Below, piece after piece: positions 22,176 through 34,298 of a stretch of 64,000 bases of DNA (position 1 is its first letter; each line of letters opens with the position of its first letter). The position numbers and the translations under genes are program-made. Source of the stretch: Triglochin maritima (lineage: Eukaryota > Streptophyta > Magnoliopsida > Alismatales > Juncaginaceae); NCBI GenBank assembly GCA_963682175.1, contig OY821786.1, forward strand, positions 30,993,501 through 31,057,500, read 5' to 3'. The notes beneath the pieces were generated by a model, which was not told the DNA's origin, did not search any database, and worked only from the letters and a program-made list of their open reading frames with translations.

Positions 22176-23755
22176 TGATTGATCGTTTTATATTTCTACC
22201 GCAAGTGCACGGCCGCGTTGAAGCGGTGGCAAATACGGGTCGTCCACTGGGAGGTGTGTCGACACTTGGTTTATTCGAAGGCGAGAGGTAAAAAGAAGGG
22301 AGAAAGATGTATTACACTAATCTAAACTACAAAGCTGAAATGAAATGCAAAAGGAAATGAAGATAAGCAATAAAACTAAACCCCAAAGGGGGTAGAGAAA
22401 TGATGTGAACATAAAGATGTGTGTGTGTGTGTGTTTGTTCAATTAAGCTCTTCACAACATGTAGTGCATGAAATCATAAAACTACTTCCAATCTTGCCTC
22501 TACATGAATTAAGATAAGACTACATCATTAAAACATACAAGACAATGATTGGAGTGAAGCTACATGAACTCAAGTATAAAGACTAGACCCTACTATGCCT
22601 CTACATGAATTAAGATGACTACATCATTAAAACATACAAGACATTAGCTAAGGAAAAGGCAACAAGAGTACATACACTACAAATTGTGTTTCCAACATTA
22701 ACTTCATCCATATCCTAACTTTATCATTCCCCATAGAATAGGTCCACTAATCAAAGCATAAGCTAAGCTTCATTCAAGAGCATTAGCATATCAAAGATAA
22801 GAGTGGAGACCCATTAGATGGTTATGGAAATCATATAAAGCTCAAGGGATAAAAATAACACACACTTAATACACTACATTATTATATCACATATTTCTCC
22901 ACCCCCCAAATGGGGATGGAACTACTCACTACTCATTACACTAACTAATTTAGCAAAGGAAAACATAATACTGAAATGAAATTTATACTACTTAAGCAAG
23001 AAATATTAAAGAAGCATAAAACTAAACAAACAAACAAGCATGCAAATGAAAGGAAATTAAACTAAGAGAGAAACAACATCATTAAGAGAAAACTTATATT
23101 ATTAACTCACTCAATTACAAGTAGCTCTTCCTCCACTAGAGTTTTGCTTCAAGGCTTCACTCTTAGTAGGGAAGATGGCCACCAAGAGGGAGATGGGTAC
23201 AAAGGGAGGTGAAGAGTTCTATTTATAAGCATGGAAAAAGCTAATCAGGGACAATCCCCCGATGTGGGACTAAACCAATACCAAAAATACACTAAGAATA
23301 CACTAATACACGTGCTACAGAAAATTGGACGGATCCTGGGCTAAATGGACCGCCAATTAGCGGTTCCAGACCGCCAATTGGCGGTCTATAAAGTTTAGAT
23401 CCGCCTGGTTTTCTTTGTGGGCTTTTCTTGAAGTGTTTCTTGGTCTTAGATGCATCCGGTTGGTTTAGTGGAGCTCCGACCCGAATCGAATTGACAAAAT
23501 ACTCCTCATGATGGTGTGGAGTTTCCTGTTTTGCTCTTAGGTCCTTCTGTCTTACGATCAGGTCCTTCCCCCTTGCATCTTGGTCCCCAGGTCTCACAAT
23601 TAGGTCCTTTTTTCCTGCTTTTGGATCCTTTCATGGCTCTTCTCTTCAAACCTCTTTATTTCTGAAAACTAAACATAAAACTCGTCACGTAGCATTGCTT
23701 AGGTGTAAGATAATGGATATAAGATACAAATATGAGCATGAAATGATGTCAATCA
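22176..23755 (-). repeat. 3' LTR of the intact Athila element
   Basis: Nearly identical to 32027-33606. On the minus strand it has a TATAAATA box (23220-23227), a GT microsatellite at about 22408-22430 and a perfect 20-bp palindrome at 23368-23387. Confidence 0.96.
23368..23387. promoter_or_regulatory. 20-bp perfect palindrome in U3 (CCAAT on both strands)
   Basis: AGACCGCCAATTGGCGGTCT is its own reverse complement. It lies about 140 bp upstream of the TATA box in the direction of transcription, next to a degenerate half-copy (ACCGCCAATTAGCGGT). The 5' LTR copy is at 33219-33238. A similar core occurs in the leader at 31831-31844, in a related LTR at about 44066, and in another leader at 60832-60845. 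CCAAT-box binding is inferred. Confidence 0.7.
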
Positions 23756-23770
23756 AATACCCCCACACCT
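23756..23770 (-). other. polypurine tract next to the 3' LTR
   Basis: On the minus strand AGGTGTGGGGGTATT abuts the 3' LTR. A second related copy lies at 25035-25048 at the start of the 3' UTR. Confidence 0.8.
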
Positions 23771-25281
23771 AAGTTTTTGCTAGTCTCGAGCAAAACAAAG
23801 AAAGGAAAAAGCATACGAAAAACAAGAAATCCTAACTCACTTTCGTAGGAATCACGGTTGCACTTAGCACGTGCAACAAGCCGTTAAACCTCCTTGTTGC
23901 CAAGGAGGAGGAGTGGTGTCTCCTGAGGGTTTTCAGCGGATATACCCACAAAATCCGAACAAGATGCATTAATCAATCTAGCTACACGACTCGTTGGACT
24001 TATTTTGTCGATCATGGAATGCGGTAATACTACGGGTCGACTCTATATATGTAATCAGTCCACACACCTAGCCTAATGAGTTATTCGTGAGAGTTAACTA
24101 AGGAATTAAGTGAAAGACATGGGCAACCTTAACTTCTGAATGTGAAACAAAGTGTAAAGTCCATTTTGGTTCTTATTTGACTCTCTTTTTTTTTCTTTTT
24201 CTTTTTTTCTTCTTTTTTTTTTTTTTTTTTTCTATTTTTTTTTCTTTGGAGCATTTATTGGTTGGTGTTTGTTTCTCCCAGGGTCAGGTTTCGTGCATCA
24301 TTGCCTATGAGGACTTACACTATCACGTACACCTTCCCCCAAATCTCCACATAGGGCGATCCCTACCACCCGTGTAACGGGAGTTCGGTCGGTGCATCCC
24401 AAGTCAGATGACTCGAAAGCACCAGGCACAAAGTCCCCTCAGACCTACTTTCCCGAGTGATAGGAGCCGTGCGAGAAGAGAGAACACCACTTATTTATTC
24501 ATTTATCTACATGGGAACCAAAACCCCTATACTTAAGTTTCACAAAAAGATATTAAGGGCCCTTGACTACAACAAACTTCCTAAATTAACAAACACGAAT
24601 TATTTGACTCACTAGGTTCAGGGTGGACTTCTTTAAATGTTTGAGCACTGAAACCCACTGATTACTCACCCCCAAGGGAAAACTGGGGTGCATCCTAACG
24701 ACTCGATAAATCCTAAAGCCACGTACTAGATATCCTAATGCATCAAGTTCAAGACAATTTTGGGAGCTTTCTTTTTACTTTGCCTCTCAACGGTTTTGCA
24801 CATGCTAAACACACGCAAAACCCACAAAACATTTTCTTTCGAAAACACATGAAGATTTTGAAAGAAATGTGAAAAATTTGAAGCACTAGGCAAGCAAAAG
24901 AAGACAAGTCACCCAAGGATCATGGCAAGCAGATATATCGATATTAAATGCAGCACACTATCATGACCCTAATAATGCAAACAAAAGAAAACAAAATCAA
25001 AGGAAAAAGACTCGACTATGTACACACGTAAAACACCCCCCCACACCTACTTCATGCATTGTCCTCAATGAATGCAAGCAAGATACTACATGGATGCATG
25101 CATGAAACAGAAGAGATCTCACCCACGTGAAGTACACAAGGAAGTTCATGGCTATGTTGATGGACACAACCCAACTTACCTCAAAACCTGTGAGATGCTA
25201 AAGAAGGGATACAAATACGTGAAAGAAATGGGGCCCAAATACTCAAGGGTTGGGGCCCACAACAATCGATGCTCACTGAAT

Positions 25282-25324
<43 letters not shown>

Positions 25325-25351
25325 TATGTACAAACATGAAAGCTCAACCAC
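23771..25351 (-). other. 3' UTR of the intact Athila element
   Basis: About 1.6 kb of non-coding sequence between the stop codon and the 3' polypurine tract. It contains the conserved hairpin box (23828-23879), a neighbouring stem CCTCCTTG/CAAGGAGG with a 4-base loop, pyrimidine runs at about 24180-24245 and a T homopolymer of more than 30 bases at about 25287-25321 (A on the coding strand). The second polypurine motif followed by ATTGAGGACAATGCATGA is at 25035-25069. Confidence 0.75.
23828..23879 (-). promoter_or_regulatory. conserved 3' UTR hairpin box, intact element
   Basis: Minus-strand counterpart of 13482-13534, with the GTTGCAC/GTGCAAC stem and the CGTGATTCCTACGAAAGTGA tail. The two copies differ at only two or three positions although the LTRs of the two elements are not alignable by eye over most of their length. 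Confidence 0.7.
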
Positions 25352-28300
25352 TCATGTAGGAGCATGAATGGTTGAGTGCGAGGGAGGTTCATGAAGGAAC
25401 ATGACCTCCTCGACTTCGGCTGGTGCCCCCTCCAAATAGGGTTTGAGGCGTTGTCCATTAACTTTGAACACGTCCCCATTCCCTGGGTTCAAGATTTCAA
25501 CCGCTCCATGAGGATAAACGGTTTGGACAATAAACGGGCCAGACCAGCGACTGCGGAGCTTACCCGCAAACAGATGAAGCCGGGAATTGTAGAGCAACAC
25601 CTTCTGCCCGGCCGAAAACACCTTTCGCATAATCATGCGATCGTGAAACATCTTGGCTCGGGACTTATGAATTTTGGCATTCTCGTACGCATCATTGCGT
25701 AACTCTTCTAATTCCACAATGTCGAACTTACGTTGTACTCCTGCTTGATCAAGATCCATATTCAGGTTCTTGATCGCCCAGAAAGCACGATGCTCAAGCT
25801 CGACGGGTAGGTGGCAAGCCTTGCCGTACACTACCCGATAAGGGGACATACCCAAATTGGTCTTGTACGCGGTGCGGAAAGCCCACAATGCGTCATTCAA
25901 TTTGGTAGACCAATCCTTCCTCGAGGAACTAACCGTCTTCTCAAGAATTTGCTTTAATTGACGGTTAGAGATTTCGACCTGCCCACTAGTTTGCGGATGG
26001 TATGGGGTCGCAAGCTTGTGGGTGATCGAATATTTCCTCATAAGCGCTTCAAAGGAGCGATTACAGAAGTGGGTACCCCTATCGCTGATTATGGTACGAG
26101 GAGTACCAAATCGCGCAAAAATGTCCCTCAAGAATTTGGTGACCACCTTGTTGTCATTGGTCTTTGTGGGTATAGCCTCAACCCACTTAGACACATAGTC
26201 AACGGCCACCAGAATGTAAACATTCCCGAAAGAGTTCGGGAAGGGACCCATGAAATCGATGCCCCACACATCGAAGATGTCGACAACAAGGACATTTTGC
26301 AAAGGCATCATGTCACGTCGACCAATCCTGCCAAGGCGCTGGCACCTATCACATTGCTTACAAAAGTCGTAAGCATCCTTGAAAAGAGAGGGCCAGTAGA
26401 ATCCAGATTGGAGCACCTTGGCAGCAGTTTTCTTTGCTCCAAAGTGTCCTCCACATGCCTTGGAATGGCAGAAATGGAGCACACTTTGGAACTCGGTATC
26501 TGGGACGCACCGCCTGAAAATTTGGTCAGAGCAGTATTTGAATAGGTAGGGGTCGTCCCAGTGAAAGAATCTGACATACGATCTAAATTTGGATTGGTCA
26601 GATTTTGACCAACCCACAGGAAATTGCTCGGTCACGAGGTAGTTCACGATGTCGGCAAACCAAGGGTTATCTTCGATCATGAACAACTGCTCGTCAGGAA
26701 ATTTGTCGTCAATGATTTGGTCCTGTGGGTTGGTCGTCTCTAGACGAGACAAGTGGTCAGCTACAACGTTTTCACACCCTTTTTTGTCCCGAATCTCGAG
26801 ATCGAATTCTTGTAACAACAAGATCCATCTCAAGAGTCGGGATTTTGCATCTTTCTTCGCCATGAGGTGCTTGATGGCTGTGTGATCAGAATAGATAATC
26901 ACGTGGGAGCCAATCAAGTACGACCGGAATTTCTCCAAAGCAAATATGATCGCTAAGAATTCCTTCTCGGTCACAGTGTAGTTCAATTGGGCATCATTGA
27001 GTGTTCTACTGGCATAGTAGATCACATGAGGCAATTTGTCCAATCGTTGCCCAAGCACTGCTCCCACAGCGAAGTCAGATGCATCACACATTAACTCAAA
27101 GGGTTCAGTCCACACCGGTGCCTTAATAATGGGAGCTGAAGTCAACTCTTTCTTCAAGGTCAAAAAGGCATGGTGGCAATCCGGTGTGAACTCAAAAATG
27201 GCATCCTTAGCCAACAAGGCGGTGAGAGGTCGAGCGATTTTGCTAAAATCCCGAATGAACCGCCGATAGAATCCAGCATGCCCCAAAAAGGCTCGGATAT
27301 CCTTCACATTACGTGGCGGTGGGAGATTAGCAATGATACCCACTTTGGCGGGATCGACCTCAATTCCCCTACTTGAGACCACATGTCCAAGTACAATCCC
27401 TCGCTTCACCATGAAGTGACATTTCTCCCAATTGAGAGCGAGGTTCTTCTCACGGCATCGCTTGAGGACAAGGCTCAAGTGATGAAGGCACTCATCAAAG
27501 GAAGCGCCAAATATGGAAAAGTCGTCCATGAAGATCTCAAGGAAACGCTCAACCATATCGGAGAAGATGCTGATCATACACCTCTGAAACGTTGCCGGCG
27601 CATTGCATAACCCAAAGGGCATGCGACGGTAGGCAAACGTGCCAAAGGGACAAGTGAATGTGGTTTTCTCTTGGTCCTCGGGGGCGATGGGAATTTGGTT
27701 GTAACCGGAGTATCCATCAAGAAAACAATAGTACTCATGTCCGGCCAACCTTTCCAACATCTGATCAATGAATGGCAACGGGAAATGATCTTTCCGCGTT
27801 GCCGCATTGAGCTTGCGATAATCAACGCAAACTCGCCAGCCAGTTTGCAGGCGTGTCGGGATAAGCTCATTATGCTCATTCTCCACAACCGTCACGCCTG
27901 ACTTCTTGGGAACCACATGGACAGGACTCACCCACGAACTATCAGAGATAGGATAGATTATGCCATGATCCAAGCACTTAAGAACCTCCTTTCGGACGGC
28001 TTCTTTCAGTACAGGATTCAATCTCCGTTGTGGGTCCCTGCGGGGCCTAGAATCCTCTTCCATGTGGATCCGATGCTGAACAATACCAGGGCTAATTCCC
28101 TTGATATCCTTCAAGGACCACCCGATCGCCTCTTTGTTTTCAAAGAGTACTCTTTTGAGGGCAACCTCTTGATCTTTTTCAAGATCAGAAGCAATAATGA
28201 GTGGCAAGGTCTCATTATCCCCTAAAAAGATGTACTTTAGGTTATCGGGGAGCGGTTTAAGCTCGACCAGAGGTGGGTCCTTGTCGGTTTCAGAGTTAAT

Positions 28301-30979
28301 TTCAAGTGGCTCAAGGGCCACGGGGTAAGAGGAGCAAGCACCCAGATGTGCCTCCTCGTCCAGAGATATGCTGGCGGATTCCTCAAAATCCTCTTCACTC
28401 GCAACCTGATCATTAGGCACCTCAATAATATGTCGATGTGAGTCGAACATGCCTAATGAATCGGGCTCATCCGTGTCCTGGATGAAATTGGCTCCGACTG
28501 AGTCGTCGAAGAGCCCAGGTTGCTTACCAAGAGTGAAGATGTTGAAATCCGCCGTGAGGTTTCCAAAAGACAACCTCATCAAGCCATTGCGACAATTGAT
28601 CAAGGCATTAGATGTCGCAAGAAATGGCCTCCCAAGGATTACAGGAATTTGTCCTTGTGGGTTGGACACGGGTTCGGTATCCAAGATGATGAAATCAACT
28701 GGAAATACGAACTCACCCACCTTGATAAGGACATCCTCCACACTCCCTCGTGGGATTTTGACGGATCTATCAGCCAACTGGAGGGTTGTCCTCGTTGGTT
28801 TAAGATCGCCTATCCCAAGGTTGACATAGACTGAGTAAGGCAGGAGATTCACAGATGCCCCCAAATCCAATAGAGCTTGAGAGATGGTCACATTCCCAAT
28901 CGTGCAAGAGACAGTTGGACAACCAGGGTCCTTGTACTTGACAGTCATGGGTTGTGTCAATATGGAGCTCACATTGGCGGCCAAGAAGGCCTTCTTGGGC
29001 ACATTTGTTTTTCTCTTGGTGGTGCAAAGGTCTTTGAGGAACTTGGCATACGGTGGCATTTGTTGAACAACGTCCAACAACGGGATGTTCACCTTTACTT
29101 GCCTAAGTACCTCAACGATCTTATCCCAATGCTCATCACGTTTTTTAGTCAACCGATGAGGGAATGGTGCCTTGGGGACATAGGAATCACGAGGAGGAGT
29201 CTCAGAATTAGGTTCCTTGACAGGCTCAAGACTCTCCTCGGAAGACTTGCCAACAGGGTTGGCTTCCGGCATGTTCACATTGTTGTCAACGACCCTTCCC
29301 GATCTCAAGGTATGAATAACATTAGCATGTTGGGAAGGGTCACTTTCAACATTGTGTACATTCTGCCTGGTATTAGCAGGCTGACCCCTGGGATTTACCA
29401 CAGGTTGACTCGGGAACTGACCCTTCTCGCGTTCATGGAATTGATGAGCCAATTGGCTAACTTGCATTTCCAAAGCCTTGACTGTACTTTGCATGCTCTG
29501 CATGAATGCTTGAAGGGTCGGATCACTAGAAGGGTCCTTGGGGTCAACCCGCTGGGGTGGTGGAGTCTGGTTAGAATAACCCGACGAAGAGGCCTGACCA
29601 GGTTGGTAATTTTGGTGCTGAGACCTTTGATGTGGGGGTTGGTAGGTCGCCGATGGGCGTGGAGGTTGATAAGGTGGAGGTTGAGGTTGAGCGTGCGAGC
29701 TCTGACCGTATCCTCCACTAGACCCCCAAGAGAAGTTAGGATGGTTACGCCATCCCGGGTTATAGGAATGACTGTACGGGTCGTTTCGGGGCCTTTGATG
29801 ATACATCGCATTTGCATGCTCAGTATCTCTTGGAGCGTAAGTGCACTCCAAGTCATCATGTCCCGACAGTCCACACCTAGTACACCCGGGAGTAGCGACC
29901 TGAGCTACAGGAGCTCGGTCCATCTCCAAACTCTCTATCCTACGCATGAGAGCAGCCATTTTCGCCTCAGATGCGATAGTCGACTCAACATGATATGATC
30001 CAGCTCGACCAGAAGACCTGGCGGCTGGTGGCTCTCTCATGGTGTCCCACTCGAAGGTGCGCTCAGCCATGGATTCAAAAGTGTCCCATGCCTCCTCGAT
30101 GGGTTTCATTTGGAAGTCACCCTGACACATCGACTCCAACAATGTGCGGGTGTTGTAGTTGATGCCCTCATAAACAATCTGGCACAGCTGCCATAGCTCA
30201 AGTCCATGATGAGGGCATTGCTGGAGAAGGTCCTTGAACCTCTCAAAGAAACCATGAAAAGATTCGGTCTCGGTCTGATACATTTGATGTATCTGGTGCC
30301 GTATCTGTTGAGTTTTCCTTTGAGGGAAAAATCTCTTCAGAAAGACGGTCACAAAGTCATCCCAAGACCGAATCGAGCTCGCCGGGAGGCTATACATCCA
30401 TTTCTTCGCATTATCCTTCAATGCGAACGAAATCATCCTCAACCGGACAGAATCCTCGTCAAGCTGTTGAAGCTTGAACATGGAGCATACTTCCTCGAAT
30501 TCGCGTATAAAAATATACGGATCCTCCTTATTGGCAGTAAAGGTTGGAAGCATGCTCACATACTGAGGTTTCAGCTCATAGTTGTTCCCGCGAGCAGGGG
30601 GAACAACTATGCAAGAAGGTTGCGCGGCCCGAACAGGATGGGTCCGCTCCCACAAGGTCATCGGCCTATCATGTCGAGCTAAAGGTGGTGGTGCACCTAG
30701 AACTCGATCCTGACCGAATCTCCCTTCCTCTCGAGTCAGAGGAGGAGGAGAAGGAGGTCTACGTGGTGGTGGGAATGGACCGAGGTAGTCCATGTATGGA
30801 ACCCGGTCTCCCTCGCCACCACGAGACGACTCGCCTTCTTGCTCCAAAGGAGCACGAGGCGGAGATGGTCGATCACCAAGATCTTCCATCTCAGAAATAA
30901 GCACTCTCTCGAGTCGAGCGCTCTCACCAGAACGAGCCCAACCTCGCATAAAAATGCTCGACTCGACTCTACCAAACAC
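25352..30979 (-). CDS. Athila gag-pol polyprotein (gag, protease, RT, RNase H, integrase)
   Basis: One open frame of 1,875 codons; an alternative start is Met11, at [10 protein letters not shown], as in the related gag at 59049-59948. Retrotransposon gag domain about residues 150-285; CCHC knuckle [14 protein letters not shown] at 366-379; aspartic protease LLDLGASVN about 703-711. RT has [11 protein letters not shown] (1086-1096), [13 protein letters not shown] (1120-1132) and the catalytic FMDD at 1150-1153. RNase H has MCDAS (1297-1301), TEKE (1337-1340) and SDHTA (1364-1368). Integrase has a zinc region with H1505, H1512, C1540 and C1543, then the D,D-35-E triad at D1575, D1633 and E1669, and a C-terminal GPF module (about 1814). 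No stop or frameshift is seen and all catalytic motifs are present, so it may be active. No env-like frame follows. Confidence 0.97.
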   Translation of the reverse strand: MFGRVESSIFMRGWARSGESARLERVLISEMEDLGDRPSPPRAPLEQEGESSRGGEGDRVPYMDYLGPFPPPRRPPSPPPLTREEGRFGQDRVLGAPPPLARHDRPMTLWERTHPVRAAQPSCIVVPPARGNNYELKPQYVSMLPTFTANKEDPYIFIREFEEVCSMFKLQQLDEDSVRLRMISFALKDNAKKWMYSLPASSIRSWDDFVTVFLKRFFPQRKTQQIRHQIHQMYQTETESFHGFFERFKDLLQQCPHHGLELWQLCQIVYEGINYNTRTLLESMCQGDFQMKPIEEAWDTFESMAERTFEWDTMREPPAARSSGRAGSYHVESTIASEAKMAALMRRIESLEMDRAPVAQVATPGCTRCGLSGHDDLECTYAPRDTEHANAMYHQRPRNDPYSHSYNPGWRNHPNFSWGSSGGYGQSSHAQPQPPPYQPPRPSATYQPPHQRSQHQNYQPGQASSSGYSNQTPPPQRVDPKDPSSDPTLQAFMQSMQSTVKALEMQVSQLAHQFHEREKGQFPSQPVVNPRGQPANTRQNVHNVESDPSQHANVIHTLRSGRVVDNNVNMPEANPVGKSSEESLEPVKEPNSETPPRDSYVPKAPFPHRLTKKRDEHWDKIVEVLRQVKVNIPLLDVVQQMPPYAKFLKDLCTTKRKTNVPKKAFLAANVSSILTQPMTVKYKDPGCPTVSCTIGNVTISQALLDLGASVNLLPYSVYVNLGIGDLKPTRTTLQLADRSVKIPRGSVEDVLIKVGEFVFPVDFIILDTEPVSNPQGQIPVILGRPFLATSNALINCRNGLMRLSFGNLTADFNIFTLGKQPGLFDDSVGANFIQDTDEPDSLGMFDSHRHIIEVPNDQVASEEDFEESASISLDEEAHLGACSSYPVALEPLEINSETDKDPPLVELKPLPDNLKYIFLGDNETLPLIIASDLEKDQEVALKRVLFENKEAIGWSLKDIKGISPGIVQHRIHMEEDSRPRRDPQRRLNPVLKEAVRKEVLKCLDHGIIYPISDSSWVSPVHVVPKKSGVTVVENEHNELIPTRLQTGWRVCVDYRKLNAATRKDHFPLPFIDQMLERLAGHEYYCFLDGYSGYNQIPIAPEDQEKTTFTCPFGTFAYRRMPFGLCNAPATFQRCMISIFSDMVERFLEIFMDDFSIFGASFDECLHHLSLVLKRCREKNLALNWEKCHFMVKRGIVLGHVVSSRGIEVDPAKVGIIANLPPPRNVKDIRAFLGHAGFYRRFIRDFSKIARPLTALLAKDAIFEFTPDCHHAFLTLKKELTSAPIIKAPVWTEPFELMCDASDFAVGAVLGQRLDKLPHVIYYASRTLNDAQLNYTVTEKEFLAIIFALEKFRSYLIGSHVIIYSDHTAIKHLMAKKDAKSRLLRWILLLQEFDLEIRDKKGCENVVADHLSRLETTNPQDQIIDDKFPDEQLFMIEDNPWFADIVNYLVTEQFPVGWSKSDQSKFRSYVRFFHWDDPYLFKYCSDQIFRRCVPDTEFQSVLHFCHSKACGGHFGAKKTAAKVLQSGFYWPSLFKDAYDFCKQCDRCQRLGRIGRRDMMPLQNVLVVDIFDVWGIDFMGPFPNSFGNVYILVAVDYVSKWVEAIPTKTNDNKVVTKFLRDIFARFGTPRTIISDRGTHFCNRSFEALMRKYSITHKLATPYHPQTSGQVEISNRQLKQILEKTVSSSRKDWSTKLNDALWAFRTAYKTNLGMSPYRVVYGKACHLPVELEHRAFWAIKNLNMDLDQAGVQRKFDIVELEELRNDAYENAKIHKSRAKMFHDRMIMRKVFSAGQKVLLYNSRLHLFAGKLRSRWSGPFIVQTVYPHGAVEILNPGNGDVFKVNGQRLKPYLEGAPAEVEEVMFLHEPPSHSTIHAPT

Positions 30980-32002
30980 ACAACAGAAGGTGTACTAGAG
31001 GAGGAGACTAAACGTAGAGAATAGATGAGGAGAGGACTCAGATGAGGAGGGAAGAATCCCTAGAGCTAGCGAGGGTAGTGGGATCAGGAAGAAGCCTAAC
31101 TAGCAAGCACGGCTCAAACAAAGTAAGGCAATGGGTCCTTAAGCTAGACGACGCCTAACTTCGAGGTCACTAGCCTCGACACGTCTCACCTCCCTACAAC
31201 GAGGACCACAATGCCCAGCAAGTGATACCAGATCCGGAGATCCAGTACCTCCTACTATCGACAAGGTAGGCAACGCCGATCAGGTCATGACGGTCTCAAC
31301 TAGATTACTCTCCTAGTGCGCCCGCAATCCTAGGGCCAATGTCTACTTGCTTTTAGTTAAGGCTTTATTAAGAGTGATTTTTGGGGCCAAGGAAAGGGTG
31401 ATGAAATCCCCCACCTTATCTTTTATGGGACAGCCCCTCCTTAGTAGCGATTTGATCCTAGATCTAGCAATCAATCGCTCCAATCAAACGCTCTCTCACT
31501 CTTGTCCCGATGCACCTTACTAACTAATGCATGAAAGAAACATGCATGAATGAGGGATGTGGGTGCACGTACCTCACGCCAGCAATCAACGACAAAATGT
31601 AAAGCAAAGAAAAGACAAATGCATGCAAGGTCTACCAATGGTGCATGACCTAGATGGCAAGAAGTCTAATCTTTTGCTTTGAGTTTTATGGTCCAAGTTG
31701 ATTAAAGGGGGAGTGATTAATGATCTGGGAGCAAATAAGAAGTCAAAGCATGCACAATTGGGCTCCCAGATAACACAAATTACAACACTAACTAACAGTA
31801 AAAATTTGAAGGCCAGAAACTCTCACCAGGCCGCCAATTGGCGGTCTTCAACCGCTGATTGGCGGTCTGTTTAGCTCTTCTGTTCCCCAAATTTCTCCAG
31901 TAGCCTCCCCTGGTTCTGATGGTTCCCTGCAACTAAGAAAAACTGAAAACAAAAAATTAAAAACCCCTCGAATCGTCCAAACCAAGGTCTGGACAGAGCA
32001 CC
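30980..32002 (-). other. leader of the intact Athila element
   Basis: About 1 kb between PBS and gag with no coding frame. It includes a CCGCCAATTGGCGG palindrome (31831-31844) followed by ACCGCTGATTGGCGGT (31851-31866), repeating the U3 palindromes downstream of the promoter. Confidence 0.65.
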
Positions 32003-32020
32003 TCCCCGGCAACGGCGCCA
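32003..32020 (-). other. primer binding site, tRNA-Asp type
   Basis: The reverse complement reads TGGCGCCGTTGCCGGGGA, identical to the PBS at 7211-7228, six bases inside the 5' LTR. Confidence 0.92.
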
Positions 32021-32026
32021 AAAACT

Positions 32027-33606
32027 TGATTGATCGTTTTATATTTCTACCGCAAGTGCACGGCCGCGTTGAAGCGGTGGCAAATACGGGTCGTCCACTG
32101 GGAGGTGTGTCGACACTTGGTTTATTCGAAGGCGAGAGGTAAAAAGAAGGGAGAAAGATGTATTACACTAATCTAAACTACAAAGCTGAAATGAAATGCA
32201 AAAGGAAATGAAGATAAGCAATAAAACTAAACCCCAAAGGGGGTAGAGAAATGATGTGAACATAAAGATGTGTGTGTGTGTGTGTGTGTTCAATTAAGCT
32301 CTTCACAACATGTAGTGCATGAAATCATAAAACTACTTCCAATCTTGCCTCTACATGAATTAAGATAAGACTACATCATTAAAACATACAAGACAATGAT
32401 TGGAGTGAAGCTACATGAACTCAAGTATAAAGACTAGACCCTACTATGCCTCTACATGAATTAAGATGACTACATCATTAAAACATACAAGACATTAGCT
32501 AAGGAAAAGGCAACAAGAGTACATACACTACAAATTGTGTTTCCAACATTAACTTCATCCATATCCTAACTTTATCATTCCCCATAGAATAGGTCCACTA
32601 ATCAAAGCATAAGCTAAGCTTCATTCAAGAGCATTAGCATATCAAAGATAAGAGTGGAGACCCATTAGATGGTTATGGAAATCATATAAAGCTCAAGGGA
32701 TAAAAATAACACACACTTAATACACTACATTATTATATCACATATTTCTCCACCCCCCAAATGGGGATGGAACTACTCACTACTCATTACACTAACTAAT
32801 TTAGCAAAGGAAAACATAATACTGAAATGAAATTTATACTACTTAAGCAAGAAATATTAAAGAAGCATAAAACTAAACAAACAAACAAGCATGCAAATGA
32901 AAGGAAATTAAACTAAGAGAGAAACAACATCATTAAGAGAAAACTTATATTATTAACTCACTCAATTACAAGTAGCTCTTCCTCCACTAGAGTTTTGCTT
33001 CAAGGCTTCACTCTTAGTAGGGAAGATGGCCACCAAGAGGGAGATGGGTACAAAGGGAGGTGAAGAGTTCTATTTATAAGCATGGAAAAAGCTAATCAGG
33101 GACAATCCCCCGATGTGGGACTAAACCAATACCAAAAATACACTAAGAATACACTCATACACGTGCTACAGAAAATTGGACGGATCCTGGGCTAAATGGA
33201 CCGCCAATTAGCGGTTCCAGACCGCCAATTGGCGGTCTATAAAGTTTAGATCCGCCTGGTTTTCTTTGTGGGCTTTTCTTGAAGTGTTTCTTGGTCTTAG
33301 ATGCATCCGGTTGGTTTAGTGGAGCTCCGACCCGAATCGAATTGACAAAATACTCCTCATGATGGTGTGGAGTTTCCTGTTTTGCTCTTAGGTCCTTCTG
33401 TCTTACGATCAGGTCCTTCCCCCTTGCATCTTGGTCCCCAGGTCTCACAATTAGGTCCTTCTTTCCTGCTTTTGGATCCTTTCATGGCTCTTCTCTTCAA
33501 ACCTCTTTATTTCTGAAAACTAAACATAAAACTCGTCACGTAGCATTGCTTAGGTGTAAGATAATGGATATAAGATACAAATATGAGCATGAAATGATGT
33601 CAATCA
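32027..33606 (-). repeat. 5' LTR of the intact Athila element
   Basis: TG...CA ends, partner of 22176-23755. TATAAATA on the minus strand at 33071-33078 is the likely promoter; the 20-bp palindrome at 33219-33238 lies upstream of it. The GTTCG duplication follows at 33607-33611. Confidence 0.96.
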
Positions 33607-34298
33607 GTTCGTGAGATTTTATTATGGCAAATTATACAGTACTGAAGAGGAGATTCACACAGAAATAGAAACAGTGTTGAAGAAATTGAAAACTCTTTTT
33701 GAAGAATACAAGTTGTCTGAAATTGCCTCTCGTAGTGGGAATGAGAATGCACATGACATGCAGATTGTTGTACAGTCAAATCTTGGTATTGATGAAGACA
33801 TTGATGATGACCACTTTAGGTTTGTTTTCCAAAAAAATTTAAAAGAGGACGACCAAAATGCAAAATTAGAAATGGACAAGTACTTGGATGAAAGTTGTGA
33901 AGATGATAATTCAAGTTTTGTGTTGATGGATTGGTGGAAGGTTACAACAAACAAGTACCCCACTCTGGCAGAAATTGTGAGAGATGTGTTTGCCATTCTA
34001 GTATCAACAATTGCTTTTGAATCAACTTTTAGTACAGGTGGACATATTCTTAGTGATTATCGCAGTTCACTAACTCCAAAGCTTGTTGAGTGTCTAATTT
34101 GTACACAGGAAAGCTTGAAGTTGAATTGCCTACAAGTTTGGAAGAGCTTAAAGAACTTGAGACTTTAGGTATGGATCAGTTACATTTCCAATCACTTCAA
34201 TATTTATGAATGTCATCTTATATGTATTTTGTATTGTTGTATTTTCAGTTATTCCAGAAGATAAAGACATTGTGGAAAGGCTTGCTAAAGAATTTTAG
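33607..34298 (+). pseudogene. hAT transposase, 3' part with dimerisation domain
   Basis: Continues the gene cut at 22170: after one copy of GTTCG the frame reads RFYYGKLYSTEEEI. It has an acidic linker, then the hAT C-terminal dimerisation region with LMDWWKVTTNKYPTLAEIVRD, VSTIAFESTFSTGG and YRSSLTPKLVECLICTQ. A one-base shift near 34115 moves to LPTSLEELKELETL. A GTATGG donor (about 34168) and TTTTCAG acceptor (34248) suggest a small last exon at 34249-34298 encoding IPEDKDIVERLAKEF and a stop. The dimerisation region itself is open. Confidence 0.85.

Larger units (their letters stand above)
22176..33606 (-). mobile_element. young, apparently complete Athila-type Ty3/gypsy retrotransposon
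   Basis: Two 1,580-bp LTRs (22176-23755, 32027-33606) start TGATTGATCG and end GTCAATCA, flanked by a perfect GTTCG duplication (22171-22175, 33607-33611). A perfect tRNA-Asp-type PBS lies next to the 5' LTR and a polypurine tract next to the 3' LTR. One uninterrupted gag-pol frame spans 25352-30979. The LTRs differ at about three positions by eye (in the GT run, an A/C in ACACTMATAC and a T/C in GTCCTTYTTTCC), so the insertion is recent. It is inserted in the hAT transposase gene on the opposite strand. Confidence 0.97.

Noticed and set aside
23292..23597. 101-codon minus-strand frame repeated at 33155-33448
   Set aside because: It lies in the U3 of the two nearly identical LTRs and contains the palindromes; no protein family is evident.
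25958..29998. Long + strand frames such as 28877-29998 and 25958-26545
   Set aside because: They are antisense shadows of the Athila polyprotein; the minus-strand frame carries all the family motifs.
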